From assembly GCF_009498735.1 (NCBI RefSeq), contig NZ_ML762424.1, positions 353,422 to 417,421 on the forward strand: DNA of 64,000 nucleotides. The letters are read 5' to 3'. Under the pieces are notes generated by a model. That model saw only the letters and a program-made list of their open reading frames with translations. It had not been told where the DNA came from and made no database searches. Origin of the DNA: Gracilibacillus oryzae. Its GTDB lineage: Bacteria; Bacillota; Bacilli; Bacillales; Amphibacillaceae. Below, piece after piece: positions 1 through 7,667 of the stretch. Position 1 is the first letter of the stretch; each line of letters starts with the position of its first letter. The translations under genes were made by a program, and so were the position numbers.

Positions 1-79
1 CCTTTTATCTTTATACTTGGATTTGGAAAATCAAAAGGAACATTCCCGAAATTTTAGTCTTTATAGATTATAGTCAAAA

Positions 80-100
80 ATTGTGTAGATTTTGTGAGGA
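80..100 (+). repeat. 21-nt repeat, copy 1 (second copy at 3323-3343)
   Basis: A 21-base stretch recurs at 3323-3343 with a single mismatch. A shorter relative (TTGTGAGGG core) lies near 797-806, upstream of the Met-rich secreted-protein gene. All three lie in non-coding DNA around the two-component system genes. Inference: they could be response-regulator binding sites or footprints of a duplicated regulatory region. No footprint data are available. Confidence 0.4.
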
Positions 101-162
101 AAATCATTTTTCCATATTCCGTACAATTCATAGCCCTTATTAGTGCAAAAATAGATTCAGCA

Positions 163-283
163 ATATCTTTGATATCGGGTTCTCTCTTCTCTTATAAAGA
201 AAAATAATTAAAGGTACGAGAGTACTTTGATAACTTTGTGAACTAAATGAATAGTTACAGAAAGTGAATGTTATCAAAGATAT
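163..283. repeat. Cluster of CTTTGATA dyads in a gene-free stretch
   Basis: ATATCTTTGATA (163-174) is inverted as TATCAAAGATAT (272-283). CTTTGATAAC (225-234) is inverted as GTTATCAAAG (270-279). The same octamer therefore appears three times in 120 bases in two orientations. Positions 1-466 hold no supported gene. The function is unknown; an operator cluster or an old transposon end is possible. Confidence 0.35.
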
Positions 284-418
284 ACTTTTCACTGTTGTTC
301 TATCCACTATTGATTTACCTATTCATAGATATATCTTGATTCATTTTATTTTTAATAAATAAATCGAGGGAAACCATTTTTCCATTGTTCGTTCACCCCT
401 AGAGGATCCATATAGATT

Positions 419-450
419 AAAAAAAGGCCTCAACTGGAGGCCTTTTTTTA
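419..450. terminator. Bidirectional intrinsic terminator
   Basis: GGCCTC and GAGGCC form a GC-rich stem with a short loop, flanked by an A run on the left and a T run on the right. It can therefore stop transcription in both directions. It lies just downstream of the minus-strand gene ending at 467. Confidence 0.85.
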
Positions 451-466
451 TAGAGGGGGAGTATGG

Positions 467-730
467 TTACTTTTCTTCTTTATTCTTACCAAAGGACTCC
501 ATGAAATCACTACAGGCGTTCATCATCTTTTGCCCTTCAAATGAATTCATTGCTTCCATCATTTGAGACATGTTTCCATTTTTCATCATGTCCATCATTT
601 CGTTACCATTGCCGTTCAGCATGTTACCCATTCCATTGTAATCTGGTTCTTGGGCAAATGCTGTTGTTCCTACTACTAATAGAGCGGCAATAGCAAGTGA
701 TAATACAAATGGCACTTTTTTGAGTTTCAT
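467..730 (-). CDS. Small Met-rich secreted protein
   Basis: This 87-residue protein has a clear Sec signal peptide (positive MKLKK, a hydrophobic stretch to about residue 24, AFA before the likely cleavage site). The mature part is rich in methionine (GMGNML, MMDMMK, SQMMEAMN) and has one Cys near the C terminus. Met-rich exported proteins often bind Cu(I) or Ag(I); that is family-level knowledge and the role here is inferred. The start has a strong ribosome site (AAAGGGGACGGAG). It lies downstream of the two-component operon but is separated from it by about 115 bases that could hold its own promoter (TATACT-like -10 near 775). It is followed by a strong terminator. I do not recognise a named family. 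Confidence 0.7.
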   Translation of the reverse strand: MKLKKVPFVLSLAIAALLVVGTTAFAQEPDYNGMGNMLNGNGNEMMDMMKNGNMSQMMEAMNSFEGQKMMNACSDFMESFGKNKEEK

Positions 731-845
731 ATCTCCGTCCCCTTTCTAATCATTATTACTAGGACAACTATAGTATAGACTACAAATTTGTTGAAATTGT
801 GAGGGAATATAATTTTTTATCATCAAAATCTTTTTATTTTATACT

Positions 846-1052
846 TCACTTGTCCTTTCTTTTTTTTATAAAAACAAAATAGACAATTCCTATTATTGAA
901 ATCGGTAAACACATCCAAAAACAAATCTGTATAAATGTTTTTAAATAGGACTCTATTGATTCAGTTCCCCACATCATTGTGCCGGAAACAGTCAGACACA
1001 TTAAACCCATTGCAATCAATAGTACGACAATCAACCATTCTATCTTTTTCAT
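846..1052 (-). CDS. Small two-TM membrane protein of the two-component operon
   Basis: This 68-residue protein has two predicted membrane segments (about residues 4-25 and 40-62) and a basic C-terminal tail (KKRKDK). A GGAGG ribosome site precedes the ATG, and the gene starts 9 bases after the end of the histidine kinase, so it is very probably co-transcribed with it. Function is unknown. The position suggests an accessory membrane component of the sensor or of the stress it reports, perhaps metal at the envelope. No conserved metal-binding residues stand out. Confidence 0.6.
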   Translation of the reverse strand: MKKIEWLIVVLLIAMGLMCLTVSGTMMWGTESIESYLKTFIQICFWMCLPISIIGIVYFVFIKKRKDK

Positions 1053-1061
1053 ACTACCTCC

Positions 1062-2438
1062 TTACTCAGCTGCAGGAAAACTTAGCTGAAATCTCGTACC
1101 TTTGCCCACTTGGCTATTCACCGAAATAGTCCCATTTTGTAGTTCAACCAAATTCTTTACAATGGCCAAACCCAGTCCAGTCCCTCCAAGCTCTCTTGAA
1201 CGAGATTTTTCAACTCGATGAAAACGTTCAAAAATGAGAGGAAGATCTTCCACGGGAATCCCAATACCCGTGTCCTCAATAATTACATGTACTTTGTTAA
1301 GTGCACTCCAAATTTTAACACTCACTGATCCCTTTTCTGTATACCGAACCGCATTCCTCAGCAAATTTGTAAATATTTGTTCTAAACGGATACCATCACC
1401 CTCAATGTAAGGAACGTTCCTGTCTAATTGGCTTTTTAACGTTAATCCTTCTTTTTTGAGGTCAATTCTGACTTTAAAAAGGGCTGTTTCTATTACATCT
1501 GTGAGATCAATGGCATTCATCTGGAGATCTATTTTACCTTCTTCCATTTTTGATAACTCAAATAAATCATTGATTAACCTAATCATCCGTTCCGTTTCAT
1601 CATCAATGATTTTTAAATACTGCTGTCTTTCCTCTTCTGTTTGGTAAAGATCCTGTTTTAGTACTTCAGCATACCCTTTTAGGTATGATATAGGTGTACG
1701 CAATTCGTGAGATATATTTGCAAAAAACTCTCTTCGGTTAGAACGGTATCTATTTGTTTCTAGTGCAAGATCGTTAATTGCTTTTCCTAATGAACCTATT
1801 TCATCGTTTGAAGGAATACTTACCCTTATGTCTAAATTTCCCTTTGCAATTTCCCGAGTTGCTCTTTCCATTTCTAAAAGTGGGTCTGACATTTTCTTAG
1901 AGAGTACAAATGTGAACCCAAGTGCTAAGAATAATGCACCTGCTGCAGATAATATTAGTAAATCTCTGATTTTCCCCACTGGTTCTTGCACATCACTTAT
2001 TGGTGCTAAAACAAAAATAGCCCCTTTGAAAGTCCCTGATTGAATAATAGGATGACCAGAGCCAAGGTACGTAACTTCTGCTTTATCATCACGTAACATT
2101 TTTTTTACGGTTTTCCCTTGAGATAATTGACCTACATCATTACTTGAAAGGTTCATTATTCGCACACCAGAGTCTGACACAACATCTCCATTTGCATCAA
2201 TAATATAAACTTCTTTATTGGTTAAATCAGCCAGTGTTTTAAACATAATTAATATTTTCTCATCTTCAATAGAAGTAATAGTAAGAGCATACTTTTGAGA
2301 AAGTTCACTAATTTCATCAGTAACTTGACTATAATAAAAATTAGTGAATATTAGATTAGCTACATAACCTAGAGGAAACAATACGACTAAAAACAAGACC
2401 ATAATGGTTCCACCGAGTTTCAAAACTATTTTATTCAT
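1062..2438 (-). CDS. Sensor histidine kinase with HAMP domain
   Basis: A 458-residue membrane kinase. One membrane segment lies at about residues 8-31, followed by an extracellular sensor region (about 32-158) and a second segment (about 159-179). Then come a HAMP domain (about 180-233), a HisKA dimerisation domain with phospho-acceptor His244 in SHELRTP, and a C-terminal ATPase domain with the N box (NLLRNAVRYT), G1 (DTGIGIP) and G2 (GGTGLGLAI) motifs. All catalytic motifs are intact. The start is one base after the stop of the response regulator gene, so translation is coupled. The signal is unknown. The metal-resistance setting and the Met-rich exported protein downstream make copper or silver plausible, by inference only. 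Confidence 0.9.
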   Translation of the reverse strand: MNKIVLKLGGTIMVLFLVVLFPLGYVANLIFTNFYYSQVTDEISELSQKYALTITSIEDEKILIMFKTLADLTNKEVYIIDANGDVVSDSGVRIMNLSSNDVGQLSQGKTVKKMLRDDKAEVTYLGSGHPIIQSGTFKGAIFVLAPISDVQEPVGKIRDLLILSAAGALFLALGFTFVLSKKMSDPLLEMERATREIAKGNLDIRVSIPSNDEIGSLGKAINDLALETNRYRSNRREFFANISHELRTPISYLKGYAEVLKQDLYQTEEERQQYLKIIDDETERMIRLINDLFELSKMEEGKIDLQMNAIDLTDVIETALFKVRIDLKKEGLTLKSQLDRNVPYIEGDGIRLEQIFTNLLRNAVRYTEKGSVSVKIWSALNKVHVIIEDTGIGIPVEDLPLIFERFHRVEKSRSRELGGTGLGLAIVKNLVELQNGTISVNSQVGKGTRFQLSFPAAE

Positions 2439-2439
2439 G

Positions 2440-3141
2440 TTATGTTTGTTCCTCTTGTGTATTAAATTTGTATCCTACACCCCAAACCGTTTTGATTGGA
2501 TTAAAGGAAAGTCCTTCTTTTCGAAGTTTTTCCCGGATATTTTTCACATGTGTATCAATCGCTCGCAAATCGCGAATTTCATTAGAATCCCAAATCTTAT
2601 CTAATAATATCTCGCGAGTAAATACCCTTTTTGGTTGGCTCGCTGCTGAATAAAAAATATCAAATTCTTTTGGAGTGAGCTCAACTGGAGCCTCTTTAAC
2701 CTTGACTTCTCTACTTTCACTATCGATTGATAATTCTCCAAAACACATTAAAGTCTCAGTAGTTTCCTCTTTTTTAACATTCTGCCGGCGAATCAAGGCT
2801 TTAACACGGGCAACTAATTCCTCTGCGGCAAATGGTTTTATTAAATAATCATCGGCACCAAGATTCAAGCCCTGTACACGATCCTTAACATCACTTCGAG
2901 CAGTTAACATCAAAATAGGTATAAGACTCGTCTTGCGAACGGTTTTGCACACTTCCCAACCATCAATATCCGGCAGCATGATATCTAAAATCATTAAATC
3001 GTAGGAGATTTGTTGAGCCATTTGTATAGCTTCTTTACCATCAACTGCTTCTGCAACTTGAAAATTTTTTTTAGATAAATAAATCTTAACTAAGTTTCTC
3101 ATGTTCCATTCATCATCAACAACCAGAATTTTTTTTTTCAT
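2440..3141 (-). CDS. OmpR-family response regulator
   Basis: A 233-residue regulator with a receiver domain (acidic DDE near residues 9-11, phospho-acceptor Asp53 in ILDIMLPD, Lys in the IKPF switch motif) and a C-terminal winged-helix DNA-binding domain ending in WGVGYKF. I chose the ATG at 3141, 6 bases after a GAGGG ribosome site. An in-frame TTG two codons earlier is inside that spacer. It is first in an operon with the kinase and the small membrane protein. The repeats near 80-100, 797-806 and 3323-3343 lie around this operon and may be its targets, which is speculative. Confidence 0.9.
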   Translation of the reverse strand: MKKKILVVDDEWNMRNLVKIYLSKKNFQVAEAVDGKEAIQMAQQISYDLMILDIMLPDIDGWEVCKTVRKTSLIPILMLTARSDVKDRVQGLNLGADDYLIKPFAAEELVARVKALIRRQNVKKEETTETLMCFGELSIDSESREVKVKEAPVELTPKEFDIFYSAASQPKRVFTREILLDKIWDSNEIRDLRAIDTHVKNIREKLRKEGLSFNPIKTVWGVGYKFNTQEEQT

Positions 3142-3634
3142 ATACAACCCTCATTTTTTGATTGCACTATTCATCTTAGCTCAAAAATTTGTATCACTTT
3201 GGGATTCTTTATTCTCTTTTTACTTTTCCGATATTTAGCAATTATACATGCGGAAATCATTGTACTAGAAATATGTGGGTTAGGGATTATTGCCTTTATA
3301 TTTCCTGATATCTTATCATTTAATTGTGTAGATTCTGTGAGGATTTGGTTACCATTTTATAATTCGTATAAATATTCATCATGATAATGTTTAATACTAG
3401 GTAAGTGAAACCTATATAAACACTAAAATAACATATAATATATATCCACTTATATAATAACTTGGACTATCTAAAGTATTTACCTAAGCTACAAAATATA
3501 AAAATATACTCTATAGATTTGATTCAGTCATTTTTTTGTTTTATAAATAGATTATAGTTCATTGAAACAATTAAAACATTCCATCAAAAAACCGATTATA
3601 ATCAGCCCAATCAATACTTAGGGAGGTTGATATT
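3142..3634. other. AT-rich gene-free stretch
   Basis: About 490 bases of very AT-rich DNA between a minus-strand operon and a plus-strand gene. It must contain the two divergent promoters. The only repeated element I see is the 21-nt repeat copy at 3323-3343. The short open frames here have no ribosome site and no recognisable product. Confidence 0.5.
3323..3343 (+). repeat. 21-nt repeat, copy 2
   Basis: Matches 80-100 with one mismatch (T to C). It lies upstream of the response regulator gene on the opposite strand. It may be part of an autoregulatory region, by inference. Confidence 0.4.
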
Positions 3635-4951
3635 ATGTTAAATCATGATGAAAGTAATGTAAAACAATTAAAGTTAAACAGTAGCGAAAGGGTAGAAACA
3701 TTGCAAAGGGTAGGGGAATTGAAATATCTTCTTCTGGAAGTTCAATGCGGAGAATTTTTGTTTTTGTCAGATGGTAATTGGCTTTATAGAAAAGATAGAG
3801 AGGATTTGTCGAACATCATCCCTTCTCCTCATTTACTTCTTACTAAGGAAATACTAGGAAAGATAACTAAAAAAAGTGTTGAGAACGTCATCTTTAATAT
3901 TCAAAGATTATTAAGTTTCTATAATACTTATATTACACACGAATATTATAAAAAGACTAGTTTCGAGGAATATCTGCAAACAAAAGAGAACTTCGATATA
4001 TCTTCTATTCTAAAAGGCAGTGTCCATGGAAGTTTTTTCCACTCATATAGTTTCCACGTTAAAAACGACAACGTTGAATATTCTTATATTTTTGAATGGA
4101 ATAAAGCCGGAGAAGATATTCGTTTTATTTTAAATAATTCAAAGTATGGATATACTGGCTTTTATGCTCTGACAAACTTTCTTTTGAAAGAGTCTTCAAG
4201 TATATATGACTATGAAACATTCACACGATTTTGCAAAGAGATAAGGAATTTTCAAAATTATTTTTATAATACTATGTCAGAAGGTAATCCCAAGGGAGAA
4301 TTATATACTTCAATGATTGAAGTAGAATTACTAAGCCCTCAAAATAGATACAGCATGTCTAATTTAAACAGGAGTCATTATGAAATAAATCCTGCAGTTA
4401 AGATTGGAGATATTATTAACTACTTTGAATTGGACATTAAAGTAAACGATCAAAAACAATTGGAAAAGTGTATTGATACATCTTATCTATTTGATTTTTT
4501 CGCGTCTTATGAATACCTGGGTAACATTACAGTTTCAGATGTAGAGGCTATCGTTGTTGAGACTATGGAAGATAGACTTCAAGAACCCTTCCAAATACGG
4601 AAAGACAGATGCTCATACTATAATAACTTTTCCATTAAGATTAAGGATAAAAATATTCAAATAGAGTTTTTGGTTGAATGGAATTGTCTAGAGGGGTGTT
4701 ACAGGGTTAAGAAAGATTTACTTCCATATGAATATTTTCGATCACCACAACTCTTAATTGATTCTATATTGTCTCAAATCCCAACCCCCTATCCATTCAT
4801 CTGCAACAATAAAATTAACGCTCTACTGTCAGATTTATTAAGGACCATTGAAAAATCATCTAACCATGGTATGGATTTAGATAATTTAATTAAAAGAGTA
4901 AATAGTGTGGATACACCTAAGAATATTTATGTCGATAATTTACCTTTTTAA
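3635..4951 (+). CDS. Unknown 438-residue protein with an internal repeat
   Basis: I do not recognise this protein. It has no signal peptide, membrane segment or known catalytic motif. A good AGGGAGG ribosome site lies 8 bases before the ATG. Two similar blocks are visible: one around residues 137-190 (SFHVKNDNVEYSYIFEWN, then a Phe/Tyr-rich helix and LLKE) and one around residues 328-395 (FSIKIKDKNIQIEFLVEWN, then a similar helix). This suggests an internal duplication of a beta-hairpin plus helix unit. It is very AT-rich and flanked by unrelated metal genes. It stands alone in its transcription unit and has its own terminator. Confidence 0.75.
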   Translation: MLNHDESNVKQLKLNSSERVETLQRVGELKYLLLEVQCGEFLFLSDGNWLYRKDREDLSNIIPSPHLLLTKEILGKITKKSVENVIFNIQRLLSFYNTYITHEYYKKTSFEEYLQTKENFDISSILKGSVHGSFFHSYSFHVKNDNVEYSYIFEWNKAGEDIRFILNNSKYGYTGFYALTNFLLKESSSIYDYETFTRFCKEIRNFQNYFYNTMSEGNPKGELYTSMIEVELLSPQNRYSMSNLNRSHYEINPAVKIGDIINYFELDIKVNDQKQLEKCIDTSYLFDFFASYEYLGNITVSDVEAIVVETMEDRLQEPFQIRKDRCSYYNNFSIKIKDKNIQIEFLVEWNCLEGCYRVKKDLLPYEYFRSPQLLIDSILSQIPTPYPFICNNKINALLSDLLRTIEKSSNHGMDLDNLIKRVNSVDTPKNIYVDNLPF

Positions 4952-4970
4952 TATACACGTTATATTAAGT

Positions 4971-5004
4971 AAATAACCCCTCTGCTATGGCTAAGGGGTT
5001 ATTT
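4971..5004 (+). terminator. Intrinsic terminator after the unknown gene
   Basis: AAATAACCCCT and AGGGGTTATTT form an 11-bp stem just after the plus-strand gene ending at 4951. Confidence 0.8.
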
Positions 5005-5109
5005 GGTGCTTGAATATAAGGTTGTTTATTTAAATCAAAATACATTCAAAGTTAATAGATTAGTGTATTCATGGAATTATTTCAGAGGATGAATGTTTAC
5101 TCTAAATAT

Positions 5110-5141
5110 CAAAGTCCCTACTGTTAACCAGAGGGACTTTT
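5110..5141 (-). terminator. Terminator after cadD
   Basis: AAAGTCCCT and AGGGACTTT pair. It lies immediately downstream of the minus-strand cadD stop codon at 5151. Confidence 0.75.
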
Positions 5142-5150
5142 GAAAAATTT

Positions 5151-5813
5151 TTAATCCACTAAACTCCAAAGGGCACGTAAAGTTTCGTTCTCTACCATAA
5201 TGTATATTCCTAATCCTATAAACACAATTGGAATAATCCATCGGCCGTATTTCTCAAGTGTTTCAGAAACATATTTGAACCTCGCCAGACGATAGCCAAT
5301 TAAACACCAAACAGCAACCATTATAAAGAAAGTAACAACTGTAATTATCAGTTGGCTGTTATTTAAGGTAGAAAAGAATGGAACATAAATTCCAATATTG
5401 TCTCCGCCATTGGCGAATGTGATAAAGGCTACACTTAAATAGAACTTATTAAATTTGTTTAAGCTGGAAAGAATGTTACCTTCATCCTCATCTTCACCCT
5501 TTATAAAGAGTTTTACTCCTAGATAAATCGGTATTAACCCTAGCAAACCTACCCACTGATCAGGAATGAGTGTTACTCCAAATGTTGCTAAGAGACTGAT
5601 TAAAACTAAAAGTGCAAAACCAAGATATTGGCCAATGACTATATCTCTTGGAAAAATACGGTTTCCTTTCGATTCCATGCTAACTACTCCGCTGTTACTC
5701 GTTTGAGCTTGTGACCTTGCCTGAGAGAACAGCAACATCAAGACAAAAATATCATCGACATTGGTTACTATAAAAGAACCTAAAGCAGAGAGAATGGTTA
5801 AAATTAAATTCAT
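5151..5813 (-). CDS. cadD: CadD-family cadmium resistance transporter
   Basis: A 220-residue integral membrane protein. The N terminus (SFIVTNVDDIFVLMLLFSQ) carries the NxDD signature of the CadD family, which is related to the LysE-type exporters. About five or six hydrophobic segments are visible. A second motif (ITFANGGDNIGIYVPFF) is also typical of the family. CadD proteins from staphylococcal plasmids confer cadmium resistance by efflux. The cytoplasmic loop near residues 30-50 is polar (SQAQTSNSGVVSMESKG). It stands alone between two terminators and next to other Cd/Zn genes, which fits a cadmium role. Confidence 0.88.
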   Translation of the reverse strand: MNLILTILSALGSFIVTNVDDIFVLMLLFSQARSQAQTSNSGVVSMESKGNRIFPRDIVIGQYLGFALLVLISLLATFGVTLIPDQWVGLLGLIPIYLGVKLFIKGEDEDEGNILSSLNKFNKFYLSVAFITFANGGDNIGIYVPFFSTLNNSQLIITVVTFFIMVAVWCLIGYRLARFKYVSETLEKYGRWIIPIVFIGLGIYIMVENETLRALWSLVD

Positions 5814-6000
5814 TTATATCAACTCCTTCATCGTTCATAAACAGTTAGAAAAACGATTGGATATATTTCATAATTTATATTAACCCAGTTCATTAGAGAT
5901 TCATGAATAGTGATTAAACCATACCATCCGGAATTTTATACAGTAATGCACCCATCAATACAAAATGTGCATGAATCTCCATCCTTTAATAAAAAATTCA

Positions 6001-6024
6001 ACCTGCACTATAAAAAGTGCAGGT
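6001..6024 (-). terminator. Terminator after the dihydrolipoyl dehydrogenase
   Basis: ACCTGCACT and AGTGCAGGT form a stem. An A run on the plus strand to its left supplies the U tract for minus-strand transcripts. Confidence 0.8.
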
Positions 6025-6037
6025 CTGCCTGCATTCA

Positions 6038-7459
6038 TTATTGTTTTTTATTCAACATATGTATAGCATGTCCCATCACACCTTCTGCTGCCTCCATAAG
6101 TGGCTCCGGTAAGGTTGGATGAGCATGAATCGTGAGGCTAAGATCTTCCGCATTTGCCCCAGCCTCAATCGCAAAAACGGCCTCTGCAATCAGAGAGGAT
6201 ACCTCCGGCCCTACCATCTGTACTCCTAACACTCTTTTCGTATTCTTTTCGGCTACAACTTGTACAAAGCCATCTGCATCCGAGACAGATAACGCCCTAG
6301 CATTTGCTTGGAATGGAAAACGACTGGATACTGTTTCGTATCCTTTTTCCTTTGCTTCCTTCTCTGTTAAACCTGTATAGGCTACTTCAGGATCGCTGAA
6401 AATAACAAAAGGCATCGCTTGAAAATCAATCACACTGTTTTGACCGCTGATCACTTCTGCTGCTATCTTCGCTTCATAACTAGCTTTATGAGCAAGGAGG
6501 TCACCACCAGCACAATCCCCTATTGCATAAACATGGTCAACGTTTGTTTGACATTTGTTATTTATCTTAATAAAACCTCGGTCGTCTAACTCTACTCCGA
6601 TATTTTCCAGACCGATTTTTCCTGTGTTTGGTTTTCTCCCAATAGAAACTAAGCAATAATCACCTTGAATATTTTCTTCCTTTCCATCAACTTGAACATG
6701 AACGTTAACTTCATCCCCTGTATTTTCCCCACCTTGAACTAGCGCATCTGTTATAACAGTGACTCCAAGTTCCTTTAAATGACGTTTTACCGTTTTTGTT
6801 AGGATAGGATCCGTCCCAGACAAAATTGTATCCGATCCCTCAAGGATGGTCACTTTTGCCCCAAACTTTGCATAAGCAGTACCTAACTCTAATCCGATAT
6901 AACCACCACCTACCACAACTAAATGATTGGGTACCTCCTGTAGTTGCAATGCCTCGGTTGAAGAGATAATTCTTTTTTGATCAAATGGCATACTTTTTAA
7001 CTCGACTGGCAAAGAACCTATTGCAAGAATTAAATCTTTGTAAGAAAAAATTTGTTCTTCATTCTCTATTTTTATTTTTGCAATATGTGCTTCAGTGAGA
7101 TAGGCTTCCCCATTGATGACCTCTACACCATTTCCTTTTAACAAGGTGCGAATCCCATTTGTTAGCTTGTTAACGATTCCATCCTTCCACTTCACTACTT
7201 CTGGCATATCTATTTCAATATCTCCCGACACCTTGATGCCCATTGCATTGGCATGTTTAATATGTTTGACTCGTTCAGATGCACTAATTAGTGCCTTTGA
7301 TGGTATACAGCCGCGATTGAGACAAACCCCTCCTAGCTCGGCCTTATCAACCAAGACCACTTTTTTTCCTAATTGAGCAGCACGTATAGCCGCCACATAA
7401 CCTCCGGACCCTGCTCCTATCACTAATAGATCTACATCTTTTTTCCCTTCCCTGGTCAT
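6038..7459 (-). CDS. lpdA: Dihydrolipoyl dehydrogenase (E3-type flavoprotein)
   Basis: A 473-residue FAD disulfide oxidoreductase. It has an N-terminal FAD motif (GAGSGGYVAA), the redox-active disulfide Cys46/Cys51 in GGVCLNRGCIPSK, an NAD-binding GGGYIGLELG motif, a second FAD motif (YAIGDCAGG) and the C-terminal active-site HAHPTLPE. Everything needed for lipoamide-dependent NAD reduction is present. No 2-oxo-acid dehydrogenase E1 or E2 gene is adjacent, so it is not in a standard PDH operon. In this island it may serve redox repair or a thiol pathway under metal stress, by inference. Mercuric reductase was considered, but there is no N-terminal HMA domain and no C-terminal Cys pair. Confidence 0.9.
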   Translation of the reverse strand: MTREGKKDVDLLVIGAGSGGYVAAIRAAQLGKKVVLVDKAELGGVCLNRGCIPSKALISASERVKHIKHANAMGIKVSGDIEIDMPEVVKWKDGIVNKLTNGIRTLLKGNGVEVINGEAYLTEAHIAKIKIENEEQIFSYKDLILAIGSLPVELKSMPFDQKRIISSTEALQLQEVPNHLVVVGGGYIGLELGTAYAKFGAKVTILEGSDTILSGTDPILTKTVKRHLKELGVTVITDALVQGGENTGDEVNVHVQVDGKEENIQGDYCLVSIGRKPNTGKIGLENIGVELDDRGFIKINNKCQTNVDHVYAIGDCAGGDLLAHKASYEAKIAAEVISGQNSVIDFQAMPFVIFSDPEVAYTGLTEKEAKEKGYETVSSRFPFQANARALSVSDADGFVQVVAEKNTKRVLGVQMVGPEVSSLIAEAVFAIEAGANAEDLSLTIHAHPTLPEPLMEAAEGVMGHAIHMLNKKQ

Positions 7460-7626
7460 TCTAGTTTCCTCCTTTGATGAGTAAAAAATAATTACTACTA
7501 TTTACACTTAAGAATATGGTTGTGCAATATATAACTAATACAAATAACTTTTTTCTTACTTTAACCTATTTTTCTTCACTTATTAGACTAAACTCGACAT
7601 TTAAAAAAATTAACCTATATTTGATG

Positions 7627-7663
7627 AAAAGGGCTTTCCAAATTATAAACGGAAAGCCCTTTT
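7627..7663 (-). terminator. Terminator after the first metal ATPase
   Basis: AAAAGGGCTTTCC and GGAAAGCCCTTTT form a 13-bp stem just downstream of the minus-strand ATPase stop. Confidence 0.88.
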
Positions 7664-7667
7664 ACTT

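Noticed and set aside
3199..3384. Plus-strand hydrophobic open frame upstream of the unknown gene
   Set aside because: AT-rich DNA gives such frames by chance; no ribosome site and no known protein.
6038..7459. Mercuric reductase instead of dihydrolipoyl dehydrogenase
   Set aside because: No N-terminal HMA domain and no C-terminal Cys pair; the active site HAHPTLPE and the redox motif fit E3.
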